Notes: a model not told the origin generated them from the sequence alone. Positions 36,098-44,931 are shown, numbered from the stretch's first letter. The stretch is DNA of 64,000 nucleotides from Halopseudomonas yangmingensis (GCF_900114825.1 NZ_FOUI01000002.1:62001-126000); one strand, 5' to 3'. Numbers and translations: made by a program.

Positions 36098-36880
36098 GTG
36101 GGACGAAAAAGGGCTATCGGTTTGGAATGGCTAGATCCTCAAGATACGGATCAACGTTCTTGGGCAGTAGAGTTTTTATTAAAAAACGGCTTCGAGGAAA
36201 TTTTTTATTATCAACAAAAAATACGCCCCGGCGAATTGCCTTCACACCAACAAATGCTACATGCAGGCGCCACAATCGAGCTAGACACTGCTAATGCAAG
36301 AAACATCTTTAAAGACATGAAAGATGCTTGGCGCCAACAGCGAAGTAGAAACAATAAAAAACAGAAAGGGCAACTCAACTGCACTTTCACGATAAATGGC
36401 GATTCGAAAAAAAACCTACACATCATGGCTAAGGATCTAAATATAAGCGCAACAGCATTAATAGAAAAACTGATAGTAAGAGCATACCAATCCCATCTAA
36501 AAAAGCGAGAGAAAGTAGCGCGCACAAAGTCAGAGAAACCTTTACTAGCGAACCATTGCGATACACCCGAAAACTCTAGGACTACTTTTAGCAAGAGGCC
36601 ACATCAACTTGCCTCCCAAGCTGAACCTACCTGCGCACCCGCAGAAAATAGAAACCATGAAAATAATTCAGGCAGAAAGAATGAAATCGCAAGTGAAATC
36701 ACCCCTACGGCTCATGATCTTTCCAACGAAGAAATAAATACTCACAACGCCAATCAAGGCACATACGCGACAAGAAAAAAAACGAGCTACATCGTACCTG
36801 CTACGATTCAAGAAAATATCGCAGCAAGCTATTTGGAAGATTTTGGCCCACTTGAGACCACATCTAGTCAAGACGAATAG
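36098..36880 (+). CDS. Putative ribbon-helix-helix protein (AT-rich gene)
   Basis: 260 residues from the GTG at 36098, which has GGAGG seven bases upstream. The in-frame ATG at 36071 overlaps a likely -10 box (TACGAT, 36067-36072), so it was not used. Residues about 95-135 read like a ribbon-helix-helix fold: strand LNCTFTINGD, then helix KKNLHIMAKDLN, then SATALIEKLIVRAYQSH. The C-terminal half is polar, low-complexity and Asn-rich. Codon use is the most AT-rich of the window, indicating recent foreign origin. It is divergent from the winged-helix gene; the palindrome ATAACGTTAT at 36023-36032 in between may be an operator. Confidence 0.65.
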   Translation: MGRKRAIGLEWLDPQDTDQRSWAVEFLLKNGFEEIFYYQQKIRPGELPSHQQMLHAGATIELDTANARNIFKDMKDAWRQQRSRNNKKQKGQLNCTFTINGDSKKNLHIMAKDLNISATALIEKLIVRAYQSHLKKREKVARTKSEKPLLANHCDTPENSRTTFSKRPHQLASQAEPTCAPAENRNHENNSGRKNEIASEITPTAHDLSNEEINTHNANQGTYATRKKTSYIVPATIQENIAASYLEDFGPLETTSSQDE

Positions 36881-37241
36881 CAACAAAGTCCTTTATAATT
36901 AAACATGAAACTCAACAAGCAACGTCGAGATAGATGAAAAGATTCATAATCAAAAAGCAATATGAGCCCCACAAAGTTAACTGACGCAATCCCGCACAAG
37001 AAACCTATCGGCGCGCAACAGCCCAAGCACCATACTAGTAATCTAAACTATGAACCGGACAACTTTCCGACAGCGCAGTATCGAACGACTCATCCTCTCC
37101 GACCGGAAGTCTTAGTCGCTCTCTGCTTTTGGGCCATAATGGCGCTGTTTGGATGCGTCGTAGTAACGCTTGAAAGCAGTCTCCAGGTTGCGCAGCGCCT
37201 CCAGCACGATACGTGCCGTGCGCTAACCGTCGGGGCGACAT

Positions 37242-37376
37242 AGCTGCCAAGCCCGGCACCACAGCCTTTCCTGCACTAACCGCAGCCAGGCTGCCGTCCT
37301 GAAAGCTTGCGCCAGCGGAACAGTTGACTGGGTTGATACCGTTGCGACCGGAGACACCGAGATGCTATGCCCGGTT
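37242..37376 (-). pseudogene. Decayed IS2-like (IS3-family) OrfA fragment
   Basis: Minus-strand reading gives pieces of an IS2-type OrfA in shifting frames: GHSISV, then GRNGINPSQLFRWRKL, then, after a small deletion, FQDGSLAAVSAGKAVVPG. The order and wording match the helix-turn-helix and following region of IS2-group OrfA proteins, broken by small indels. No intact insertion sequence is present. It lies in the otherwise gene-free 36881-37772 stretch at the right end of the island. Confidence 0.65.
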
Positions 37377-37454
37377 TCGAGCTAGCAGGGGCAAAATCTT
37401 GGGACTGTGTAGGCTGTATCCGTGATTGGCTGGCCAATATGCCATGAAGCCATA

Positions 37455-37475
37455 AACCGGGTAGAAAACCGGGTA
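37455..37475 (+). repeat. Right-end AACCGGGTA pair (probable attR region)
   Basis: AACCGGGTA at 37455-37463 and at 37467-37475, with the same direction and the same 12-bp spacing as the first two copies at the left end of the island. Beyond it, 37476-37772 shows only a C-rich tract and leader sequence before the PilJ-type gene. A longer identical core shared by both ends was not found by eye. Confidence 0.55.
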
Positions 37476-37772
37476 TCCTTCAAATAAGAATTGACCACCC
37501 CCCCCTAATTACCTGGCGTCCACATGGAAACTTACCGTCTAACGTCTGAGCCCTGCCAGCCCGACAACACAGCCGCGCCAGTGCGTGGCTGCGTTGCTTC
37601 TGTAACAGGTCGTACCTGCGGCAATTTGCCCCTTATCCCGCACTGGCCGCAGTCACTTGACAAGCGTCAATGCCCTGCCCAGCCTGCGTCATCGATGATG
37701 TCCGGACCGACGAAAAGCCTCTGGCCGCTGTCCGACAGCAAACCAATCCAAGCGACCATCTGGAGCAACTCC

Positions 37773-38567
37773 ATGCAACGCCCGGCATCCCTTTTGTTTT
37801 CCTGGCTACTGTTGAGCCTTTTCGCGTTTTCCAGCATACCGGCCAACGCCGCTATCGGCGATGCAGAGGCAGTCAACCTGGCCGGCATGCAACGCATGCT
37901 GACGCAACGCATCGGTGCAAGTTACCTGATGGTTGGCGCCGAGGTACGCACACAGCAGGCCAATATGCAACTGGACGACAGCATGAGCCGTTACGAGGAA
38001 AACCTGCAGGCTCTGCGCAGCTGGGCTGCTGCCCGTGGCACACAGGAGATACAGCAACAACTGCAACAGCTGGTCAACCTGTGGCAACCCTACCGTGCAC
38101 TGGCCATGCGCAGCCCCGACCGCACCGCCGCACTGCAGTTGATCGAGATGGCCGAACCCCTGCTGCAAGCCGCAGAAGAGCTTACGCTGCTGATCGAGCG
38201 ACATGTCGCACAACCGTCATCACGGCTGATCAACCTCAGTGGCCGGCAAAGAATGCTCAGCCAGCGCATCAACATGCTTTATCAGGCCCGCAGTTGGGGA
38301 GTCACCGTCCCCCAGCTGGAAACCCGTCTGAAAGACAGTATCGACGCCTTTGATACGGCGCTCAACGAGCTGCGCCAATCACCGGAAAACACCCCGGAAA
38401 CCTTGCTGATGCTGGATGAAGCGACCAGGCAGTGGAATTTTTCACGTCAGGGCTTCGATCTATCCACTGAGTTGCGCTTCGTACCCACGGTTATCAGCTC
38501 AACCACCAATCAACTGCTGCAGCAAATGGATCAACTGACCCTCAGCTACGTAGCGGCAGGTAGCTGA
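37773..38567 (+). CDS. Secreted protein with two PilJ-type sensor modules
   Basis: 264 residues from the ATG at 37773 (GGAG upstream, signal peptide begins there); the open frame extends to 37524 without other support. The signal peptide ends near ANA (residue 26). Two copies of the type IV pili methyl-accepting-transducer N-terminal module follow, each with the NLAGxQRMLxQRI motif: NLAGMQRMLTQRIGASYLMV near 35 and NLSGRQRMLSQRINMLYQAR near 160. In NarX/NarQ and PilJ this helical module senses small ligands, but here there is no transmembrane or signalling domain. It is thus a free periplasmic binding protein or sensor. It is the first chromosomal gene after the island. Confidence 0.85.
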   Translation: MQRPASLLFSWLLLSLFAFSSIPANAAIGDAEAVNLAGMQRMLTQRIGASYLMVGAEVRTQQANMQLDDSMSRYEENLQALRSWAAARGTQEIQQQLQQLVNLWQPYRALAMRSPDRTAALQLIEMAEPLLQAAEELTLLIERHVAQPSSRLINLSGRQRMLSQRINMLYQARSWGVTVPQLETRLKDSIDAFDTALNELRQSPENTPETLLMLDEATRQWNFSRQGFDLSTELRFVPTVISSTTNQLLQQMDQLTLSYVAAGS

Positions 38568-38618
38568 TGCATGGGCGCAAGCAGTTGAAATTGAAGTTGA
38601 AAAAAACCGGCGAAAGGC

Positions 38619-38647
38619 TTGACAGCTTTCAACACTGATTTGATAAT
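38619..38647 (+). promoter_or_regulatory. Sigma-70 promoter of tRNA-Met
   Basis: TTGACA (38619-38624), 17-bp spacer, GATAAT (38642-38647), followed by a GC-rich discriminator (GCGCGCC) typical of stringently controlled stable-RNA promoters. The tRNA begins 13 bp later. Confidence 0.85.
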
Positions 38648-38660
38648 GCGCGCCTCGAAT

Positions 38661-38737
38661 GGCTACATAGCTCAGCTGGTTAGAGCACAGCATTCATAAT
38701 GCTGGGGTCCCTGGTTCAAGTCCAGGTGTAGCCACCA
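38661..38737 (+). tRNA. tRNA-Met (anticodon CAT, elongator)
   Basis: 77 nt with encoded CCA. Acceptor GGCTACA / TGTAGCC; anticodon loop TTCATAA gives CAT; D-arm AGCTCAGCTGGTTAGAGC. In Pseudomonas a tRNA-Met follows ychF, as recalled, which supports the view that the island was inserted between them. Confidence 0.96.
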
Positions 38738-38745
38738 TGATTTTC

Positions 38746-38776
38746 AAGGGGTTAGCGAAAGCTAGCCCCTTTTTTT
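38746..38776 (+). terminator. Terminator after tRNA-Met
   Basis: 11-bp stem AAGGGGTTAGC / GCTAGCCCCTT closed by a GAAA tetraloop and followed by a T-run. Confidence 0.92.
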
Positions 38777-38813
38777 GTGTCTGCGAAAAGCACATCAAGA
38801 CCGAAGCTGACGA

Positions 38814-41459
38814 CTAGATAAGGCCAAGACGCTTGGCCTGGGCAACGGCCTGTGTGCGACGGGCGACGCCGAGTTTGTGGTTTATTCGCCTGGCATGGGT
38901 TTTTACGGTATGCAGCGAAATGAACAAGGCCTGACTGATCTGCTGATTGGAGTAGCCCTGGGCAATACAGCGCAACACATCCAGCTCACGCTTGCTCAGC
39001 GGATCGTTGATCAGGCCACTGACACGGCCCGGCTCCAACGGCAACATGCCCAGCAGGCGATCCCGCAACGCCGACGCTGGCGCACGCTGCAGGGCGCCAG
39101 CAAGGCCGCCCGGAGCCTGTAGCAGCAATGAATGGAACGGACCCGCTATACAGTCACGATCGGCCAGTGCCAGCGCAATCAACAGGCTGTGCTCTGCCTC
39201 CTCGGGACGTTGGTTGCGGTACAGCAGTCGCACCAGACTGATCAGTACCGACAGCTGCTGTAACCGTTCACCTTGCTGTTGCAGACGCCCGGCCAACTGG
39301 CGTAACAGGCTTTCGGCTGCCAGCTGGTCTCCATTGCTGGCCAGATAACGCGCGTAGATTTGCTCAATCACTGCCGGCAGCGCGTGGAAAAATGCCGGCG
39401 GTGCAGCCGAGGGCTGCAGGCAATAGGTCTGGCGCAAACGTGGCAACCAGTGCCCGGCCAGATCAAGCCGGCCGCTGGTGATCCAAAGATCGCTCTTGAT
39501 GGCCGTAACCCAGGCCAGATAAAACACCGGCGGGATATCCCACAGATGCATCAACCGCTCTGCTTCAGCCAGTGCCGCAAAGGCGCCGGCGCTCCCGCCA
39601 CGCGTTTGAGCCAACAGCGCAGCACGGGCGCAGCAGCCCATTACCACATGTACATCGTGGCAACGCCTGGCCTCGTCTATCCCTTCAGTCAGCACCTGTA
39701 GTGCGGCGTCCTGGTCACCCAACTGTCCGAGCAGGTAGCCGTCATAAATAGCCAGTCGCGCTCGAATCGCCTGCGGACCCGGCATCAACAACCGGCTGCG
39801 CTGCTGCCCGATAAGCTGACGGGCCCGACTCGGCTCACCGCGCGTCTGCAGCAAGCGGGCTCGCATCAATTCAGCCTGCGCTTCAAGCAACGGACTATTC
39901 GCCCGGCGAGCTGCCTCAACAGCCTGTCGCGCCCACCCATTGGCCGAACTGCTACGCTGCCGGCAGAACTCCGCATCAGCCAGCACCAGCATGCACTGGA
40001 TACGGCTACCCGTGTCGGCTGTCGGCAGACAGTCAAGCGCTGCCCTGGCATCCTCAAGGGCAGCCTGCAGGCGTCCGGCCGCCCTGCCCAGCCAGGCACG
40101 CAGAGCCAAGCCAGCACCCAGCAGCGCCTGCTGACGCTGCCGGTCCGGCTGTGGCAGAAACCGCTGTAGCGCCAGCAGCGAACCAGCGGCATCCTCCAAC
40201 TGCCCAGCCAACGCCAGCGTCCAGGCGTTAATCAGCGCCAGCCTCTTGCTGCCGCCCTGCTGCAGTTCCGGCAGCCGGCTTCGCCATTCCAGCAACTCGG
40301 CCACAGGCTGTTCGGCCAGCAACTGCGCCAGTGGCAGTTGCTCCAGCAACCGCAGCGCCAACTGTCTGTCATCCGCCTGCAGCGCCTGGGCAATGGCTGG
40401 CAGCAGTGCACCCTGCTCGGCGTACCAGTCGCTGGCTCGCCGGCACAGGCTGCGCCACCGCGCCCTGTCACGACGCAGGCGGCGGCGCAGCACATCCACC
40501 AGCAGCAGATGAAAGCTGTAGCTGTCATCCCCATCCGGTTGATAAAGAAATACCTGCAGTTGCAGTAAACGCTCGATCAGTACGGCACTGTCATCCGCCT
40601 GACGCAGCCAATCACAGAGTGCGGCAGTAAAGCTGCCGGCCACTCCCGTCTGCTCGACAAACACCCGCATATCAGCCGGTAGCTGCGCCAGCACTTCCTG
40701 CAGCAGATACTCCTCTGCCCAATTACCCTCAGCTATCAGTCGCTGCAAGGCGGCACTATCGGCATTGCGCGCGGCCACTCCAAGCAAACGCAGACCCGCC
40801 ATCCAGCCCTGGTTACGCTGCAACGCCAGCGCCAGCAATTCGCTATCGAGCGCACCCAGCCCGCTCTTCTGCAGCACCCAGCAGGCCTCCTGCTGATCAC
40901 AGCACAATGCCTGTGCTGGCAGCTCAAACAACTGCCCTGACAGCCTCCAGCGCGCCAGCTGCCAGTCAGGCGGCTGGCGGCAGGTGAGCAACAACTGGGC
41001 ATCTGCCGGCAGGCATTCGAGCACACGAGTCAATAACAGATCGGTTTCTGGACCACGCGCCAAATGGTAGCCATCCAGCACCAGCAATAGCGGCTTGTTA
41101 CCAGCCGCCTGCGACAGCAGCTGCCGTAACCGGGCAGCAAGTTCCGGCGAGCCGACACGCCAGGTGCCCACGTCCGGACTGCCATCGCAGACAACCAGCA
41201 ATTTTTCCAGCAATTGCCCGGGGCAGGCATCGGTGCCAGACAAAGACAGCCAGCGTACCGAGCACGCAGCGGAGCGGGCCCGGCAATATTCGATAGCCAG
41301 TGTGGTTTTGCCGTATCCGGCCGGGGCACAAAGCAGCAGAAGGCGCCGTTGCGCCGCCTGCATCAACAGGTCGACCAATCGGGGGCGCGGCAGGTGATCT
41401 TCCGGCAACTCGGGCCAGACTGAACTACCCGCAGGATGCAGCGTTATGGAGAGAGGCAT
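38814..41459 (-). CDS. MalT/AlkS-type ATP-dependent LuxR-family activator
   Basis: 881 residues with STAND-type architecture. The N-terminal P-loop is LLLLCAPAGYGKTTLAIEYC (about 37-56), followed by the Walker B-like LLLVLDGYHLA. A long helical TPR-like sensor region spans about 350-790. A C-terminal LuxR helix-turn-helix covers about 815-881 (PLSKRELDVLRCIAQGYSNQ, QISQALFISLHTVKTHARRI). Such activators oligomerise on ATP and inducer binding. The downstream neighbours on the same strand (DUF1329 protein and acyl-CoA ligase) suggest control of lipid or hydrocarbon catabolism, by analogy to AlkS; this is inference. Confidence 0.88.
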   Translation of the reverse strand: MPLSITLHPAGSSVWPELPEDHLPRPRLVDLLMQAAQRRLLLLCAPAGYGKTTLAIEYCRARSAACSVRWLSLSGTDACPGQLLEKLLVVCDGSPDVGTWRVGSPELAARLRQLLSQAAGNKPLLLVLDGYHLARGPETDLLLTRVLECLPADAQLLLTCRQPPDWQLARWRLSGQLFELPAQALCCDQQEACWVLQKSGLGALDSELLALALQRNQGWMAGLRLLGVAARNADSAALQRLIAEGNWAEEYLLQEVLAQLPADMRVFVEQTGVAGSFTAALCDWLRQADDSAVLIERLLQLQVFLYQPDGDDSYSFHLLLVDVLRRRLRRDRARWRSLCRRASDWYAEQGALLPAIAQALQADDRQLALRLLEQLPLAQLLAEQPVAELLEWRSRLPELQQGGSKRLALINAWTLALAGQLEDAAGSLLALQRFLPQPDRQRQQALLGAGLALRAWLGRAAGRLQAALEDARAALDCLPTADTGSRIQCMLVLADAEFCRQRSSSANGWARQAVEAARRANSPLLEAQAELMRARLLQTRGEPSRARQLIGQQRSRLLMPGPQAIRARLAIYDGYLLGQLGDQDAALQVLTEGIDEARRCHDVHVVMGCCARAALLAQTRGGSAGAFAALAEAERLMHLWDIPPVFYLAWVTAIKSDLWITSGRLDLAGHWLPRLRQTYCLQPSAAPPAFFHALPAVIEQIYARYLASNGDQLAAESLLRQLAGRLQQQGERLQQLSVLISLVRLLYRNQRPEEAEHSLLIALALADRDCIAGPFHSLLLQAPGGLAGALQRAPASALRDRLLGMLPLEPGRVSGLINDPLSKRELDVLRCIAQGYSNQQISQALFISLHTVKTHARRINHKLGVARRTQAVAQAKRLGLI

Positions 41460-41507
41460 TGGACAAGTCTATCGGCAGTGGCGCCGGCAAAACATGCCCA
41501 ATTGTAA

Positions 41508-41531
41508 CAGCAGGGCCGGTCGGCCCTGCTG
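41508..41531 (-). terminator. Hairpin after the DUF1329 gene
   Basis: Perfect 11-bp arms CAGCAGGGCCG / CGGCCCTGCTG with a 2-nt centre, just past the DUF1329 stop on the minus strand. The tail is weak in Ts. Confidence 0.6.
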
Positions 41532-41543
41532 CAGAGGTGCTAC

Positions 41544-42905
41544 TTAGCGAACGCCAGCCTGACGCAGGGCGGCAGGAGTGAAGTCATTGGCGCTGGTACG
41601 GTAAGCGTAGTTGTAATCAGCACGCTCCTCGTTGTTCAGGCCCATGACCAGATAACGTCCGGCAATCAGGTCGTACAGGGTCTCAGCTGCATAGCTGGCC
41701 ACCTGGAAGTTGTAGCGCTGCAGGGCATGGGCTTCGGCCACACGCCACAGGGTGCCACGGGCGTCGTAGTGGTCGATATGTCCAGCCTGCCAGCTGTCTT
41801 CATCAAAGAAGAAGTCGCGCTTGGCATAGATGTGACGCTGGCCGTCCTTGACGGTCGCCTCGACGTGCCATACACGATGCAGTTCGTAACGGGTGTGATC
41901 CGGGTTGATGTGGCCGGCCTTAACGATATCGTCGTACTTCAGCTCGGACGACGCCAGCTTGTAGCTGTTATAGGGAATCAGCATCTCGCGCTTGCCGACC
42001 AGTTTCCAGTCGTAGCGGTCGGGAGCGCCGTTGAACATGTCCAGGTTGTCGGAGGTACGCATGCCGTCAGCCGCGGTGCCCGGGCCGTCATAGGATACCT
42101 GCGGCGCACGGCGCACACGACGCTGGCCGGCGTTGTAGATCCACGCCATGCGCGGAGTCTTGACCTGGTCAACGGTCTCGTGAACCAGCAGCACGTTACC
42201 GGCCAAACGGCCCGGATCAGTCACTTGCTGCTTGAAGTAATAAAGGATGTTCTCATTAGTTGAAGATGAGAAGTCAGTCAGATATTCCGGCAGCACATAC
42301 TCCTCGATAAAACGCACCAGCGTGAAGCTGCCGTTGGTCTGGGGAGTCGCCTGAACCACCACACGCTGCATGGAGCCACCGCGGTAACGGGTAACGTGGT
42401 TCCAGACCACCTCAACGCCACTGGACGGAATCGGGAAGGCATGGGCCAGCTGATAGCCGGTCACACCGTTGCCACCCTCGACCAGCCGGGAGTTGCGCGC
42501 ATTGTGCGCCGCGGCATCATAGATCTCCTGCGGCAGGGCAACACTGCGACGGCTCTGGTAAACCGGCATGCGGAAGCTGTCCGGGTAGCGCTTGAACATG
42601 GCTACCTGACCCGGAGCCAGTTGATCCAGGTACTGCTCATGATTGGCTGCGGTAATCACAAATAGCGGCTGATCGTCTGCGTAGGGATTACCCATAAAGC
42701 TGTCTTTGACCAGCGGAGCCGCATCCTTGGCCAGACCACCGGTCCAGGCTGGAATGGTACCTGCGGCGTTACCCGCCATTTCGGCACCGATCGGGGTCAG
42801 CGACTTACCGAGTTCAGCAGCCTGCTGTTCGGTCACGGAAGCCTGGGCGACACCTGCAAACAGCAGGGCGGCAGCCAGGGACGAACGGATCATTTGTGCT
42901 TGCAT
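41544..42905 (-). CDS. DUF1329 outer-membrane-associated protein
   Basis: 453 residues with a signal peptide ending near AQA (residue 22). The mature N-terminus is typical: LGKSLTPIGAEMAGNAAGTI then PAWTGGL. Further DUF1329 landmarks are NPYADDQPLFVITAANHEQY, VVWNHVTRYRG, AGQRRVRRAPQVSYDGPGTA and YAKRDFFFDEDSWQ. The fold is LolA/LolB-like. Genes of this family often lie beside DUF1302 proteins, acyl-CoA ligases or RND exporters in hydrophobic-compound metabolism; no DUF1302 partner is present here. Role inferred: handling of lipidic substrates in the periplasm. Confidence 0.9.
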   Translation of the reverse strand: MQAQMIRSSLAAALLFAGVAQASVTEQQAAELGKSLTPIGAEMAGNAAGTIPAWTGGLAKDAAPLVKDSFMGNPYADDQPLFVITAANHEQYLDQLAPGQVAMFKRYPDSFRMPVYQSRRSVALPQEIYDAAAHNARNSRLVEGGNGVTGYQLAHAFPIPSSGVEVVWNHVTRYRGGSMQRVVVQATPQTNGSFTLVRFIEEYVLPEYLTDFSSSTNENILYYFKQQVTDPGRLAGNVLLVHETVDQVKTPRMAWIYNAGQRRVRRAPQVSYDGPGTAADGMRTSDNLDMFNGAPDRYDWKLVGKREMLIPYNSYKLASSELKYDDIVKAGHINPDHTRYELHRVWHVEATVKDGQRHIYAKRDFFFDEDSWQAGHIDHYDARGTLWRVAEAHALQRYNFQVASYAAETLYDLIAGRYLVMGLNNEERADYNYAYRTSANDFTPAALRQAGVR

Positions 42906-43121
42906 TCAATCACTCACCTTCCGGTCAATACGCGCACGCAAAAACGCACCGGCAAGGCGCGCTATGGGCACAGTAGACCGGTGTAGTTATTTGGAATCCG
43001 GAATGGGTCTGACACTTCCGATGGCTGAGCAAAAGCCAGCCTCTAGCTCGGAGGTGCGACACTATAGCGCAACGCGCTGATCTGGTGAACCCGTAGTTGA
43101 CGTCAATTGACCAACGGCATC

Positions 43122-43150
43122 AAAAAGCCCCGGCACCTGGCCGGGGCTTT
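43122..43150 (-). terminator. Terminator after the acyl-CoA ligase gene
   Basis: 10-bp stem AAAGCCCCGG / CCGGGGCTTT; reading on the minus strand it ends in five Ts. Confidence 0.88.
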
Positions 43151-43169
43151 GCTGATCAATACGCCAGGC

Positions 43170-44852
43170 TTACAGGGTAGACAGGAAGGGCGCGCCAGCC
43201 TCCTGCCACTGGGCAATCTCGCCGCGGATGCGCTTCTTGTCGAGTTTGCCGACACTGGTTTTGGGAATTTCTTCGACCACGGCAATCTGCGTAGGAATTG
43301 CCCACTTATTGATACGACCATCATCAACAAAGGGCTTCAGGTGGTCACGCAAAATACGCGCATCCATGGTTTGTCCTGCCTTCGGGACAATCAAGGCAAA
43401 CGGACGCTCATCCCATTGCGGATCAGGCACACCCACCACTGCCACTTCGGCGACGGCCGAATTCAGGCTGATCAGATCTTCCAGTTCCAGCGAGGAAATC
43501 CACTCGCCACCGGTCTTGATCACGTCCTTGATGCGATCGCGAATCTCGATGGTGCCGTACTGGTCGATAGTGGCGACATCACCTGTGTGCATCCAGCCGC
43601 CAGCCCACAACTCGACACTCTTTTCCGGCTCGCGGAAGTAACCCTGGGTCAGCCAGGGTGCGTGCAATACCAGTTCGCCCTGGGTCTTGCCGTCCTGTGC
43701 CAGGAAGTTACCCTCGGCATCCATGATGCGTGCCTCGACCAGCGGCCCCGGCACGCCAGCCTTGATCAGGCAGCTCGCGCGTTGATTGTCATCAAGCTTT
43801 TCCAGTTCAAGATTCAGATAGGCCGCAGATATCAGCGGACAGGTCTCGGACATGCCATAGGCTGCCGACAGGCGCATGCCCCGCGCCTTGGCCGCGTCGA
43901 ACAGGCCACGGTTCAGCGCACTACCTCCGATAATGACTCGCATGCCATTGAAGTCATGATCCTGTGCGCCCTTGGCATTCAGCAGCATGCCGAGGATGGT
44001 TGGTACGCAGTGTGAGAAGGTGACCTTTTCCTGCTTGATCAGCTGCATCAACAGTTCCGGCTCATAACGCCCCGGATACACCTGCTTCAGACCAAGCATG
44101 GTCGCGGTATAGGGAATACCCCAGGCATGCACATGGAACATCGGCGTGATCGGCATGTACACGTCACGGTTACCAAGCAGCCGGTTACTGTCCAGCGCGC
44201 CCATGGAAGCAGCCTGCGTCAGGGTGTGCAGCACCAGCTGACGATGGGTGAAATACACGCCCTTGGGGTTGCCGGTGGTGCCGGTGGTATAGAAGGTGGT
44301 GGCCACCGAATTTTCGTCAAAATCCGGGAAGTCATAGTCCGGCGAAGCAGCGGCCAACAGATCCTCGTACTCGCCGACAAAGCCGAGCATGTCACTGCCC
44401 TTGTCACTGCCATCGGTCAGCAAAATGGTCTTCTTTACTGTAGTCAGGTGATGCTCTATTCCCTTGTACAGCGGCACGAAGTCGCTGTTGACCAGCACGT
44501 AGATATCTTCGGCATGGTTCATGGTGTAGAGAATCTGGTCGGGCGACAGGCGAATATTGATGGTATGCAGGACCGCACCGATCATCGGCACGGCAAACAT
44601 GCACTCCAGATAACGGTTGCTGTCCCAGTCCATCACCGCCACTGTCTCGCCCGGCTTGACCCCGGCCTCAGTCAACGCATTGGCCAGACGGCAAACCCGC
44701 TGGTACAAGGTGCTGTAGTCATAGCGCAACTGGTCGCGATAGATGATTTCCTGGGTCCGCTCATAGCGGACTCCGCTTTGCAGCAGGCTTTTGATCAGCA
44801 ACGGGGTGGAGTGGGCCGATTCGGTCGGCGGAATGACACGGGTATTGAGCAT
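43170..44852 (-). CDS. Fatty acyl-CoA synthetase (AMP-forming, AlkK-like)
   Basis: 560 residues from the ATG at 44852 (MLNTRVIPPTES); the open frame extends 31 codons further without a better ribosome site. ANL-superfamily motifs: P-loop TTFYTTGTTGNPKGV, PMFHVHAWG, the A5 motif AAYGMSETCPL, GWMHTGDVATID, and the C-terminal lysine motif in KTSVGKLDKKRIRGE. It activates fatty acids to acyl-CoA with ATP for beta-oxidation; the VHAWGIP type is common for medium-chain ligases such as AlkK. It is divergent from a thiolase gene, which would complete the pathway. Confidence 0.9.
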   Translation of the reverse strand: MLNTRVIPPTESAHSTPLLIKSLLQSGVRYERTQEIIYRDQLRYDYSTLYQRVCRLANALTEAGVKPGETVAVMDWDSNRYLECMFAVPMIGAVLHTINIRLSPDQILYTMNHAEDIYVLVNSDFVPLYKGIEHHLTTVKKTILLTDGSDKGSDMLGFVGEYEDLLAAASPDYDFPDFDENSVATTFYTTGTTGNPKGVYFTHRQLVLHTLTQAASMGALDSNRLLGNRDVYMPITPMFHVHAWGIPYTATMLGLKQVYPGRYEPELLMQLIKQEKVTFSHCVPTILGMLLNAKGAQDHDFNGMRVIIGGSALNRGLFDAAKARGMRLSAAYGMSETCPLISAAYLNLELEKLDDNQRASCLIKAGVPGPLVEARIMDAEGNFLAQDGKTQGELVLHAPWLTQGYFREPEKSVELWAGGWMHTGDVATIDQYGTIEIRDRIKDVIKTGGEWISSLELEDLISLNSAVAEVAVVGVPDPQWDERPFALIVPKAGQTMDARILRDHLKPFVDDGRINKWAIPTQIAVVEEIPKTSVGKLDKKRIRGEIAQWQEAGAPFLSTL

Positions 44853-44931
44853 GATTCTGACCTGTTTGTTGTTGGGCTTGTAGCCGGTCCTGCGGCCCTT
44901 TACGGCCGATTGGCAGGCACTATAGACAGGC

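Larger units (their letters stand above)
12049..37475. mobile_element. Integrated genomic island, about 25.4 kb, with defence cargo
   Basis: Bounded on the left by motif repeats just before a P4-type integrase and on the right by a matching pair of motifs. It interrupts the space between the ychF terminator and a PilJ-type gene next to tRNA-Met. Contents in order: integrase, miniature transposable element, SHOCT protein, IS3 relic, DUF932/YqaJ/RDF-like/RadC module, type I restriction system, WYL regulator, NUDIX-McrB-McrC, small genes, Gp2-like replication protein, AlpA regulator, winged-helix and ribbon-helix-helix genes, IS3 relic. GC content is visibly lower than the flanks, especially from about 34.0 to 37.0 kb. 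No relaxase, type IV secretion, capsid or lysis gene was recognised. Exact attachment cores are not resolved. Confidence 0.8.

Noticed and set aside
37125-37227. TnpB-like fragment (ALRNLETAFKRYYDAS) on the minus strand
   Set aside because: Resemblance to IS605-type OrfB covers only about 15 residues and lacks the expected continuation, so it is not annotated as a gene remnant.
36962-37243. 93-codon plus-strand open frame with one hydrophobic segment
   Set aside because: No ribosome site, mixed codon use, and it overlaps transposase debris on the other strand.
12122-37500. Retron, CBASS, Argonaute or toxin-antitoxin genes in the island
   Set aside because: No reverse transcriptase, cyclase, PIWI or typical toxin motif was seen in any credible frame; the WYL regulator alone is not evidence of CBASS.
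38661-38737. tRNA-Met as integration site of the island
   Set aside because: The integrase and motif repeats lie far from the tRNA 3' end and no copy of that end was found at the left border.
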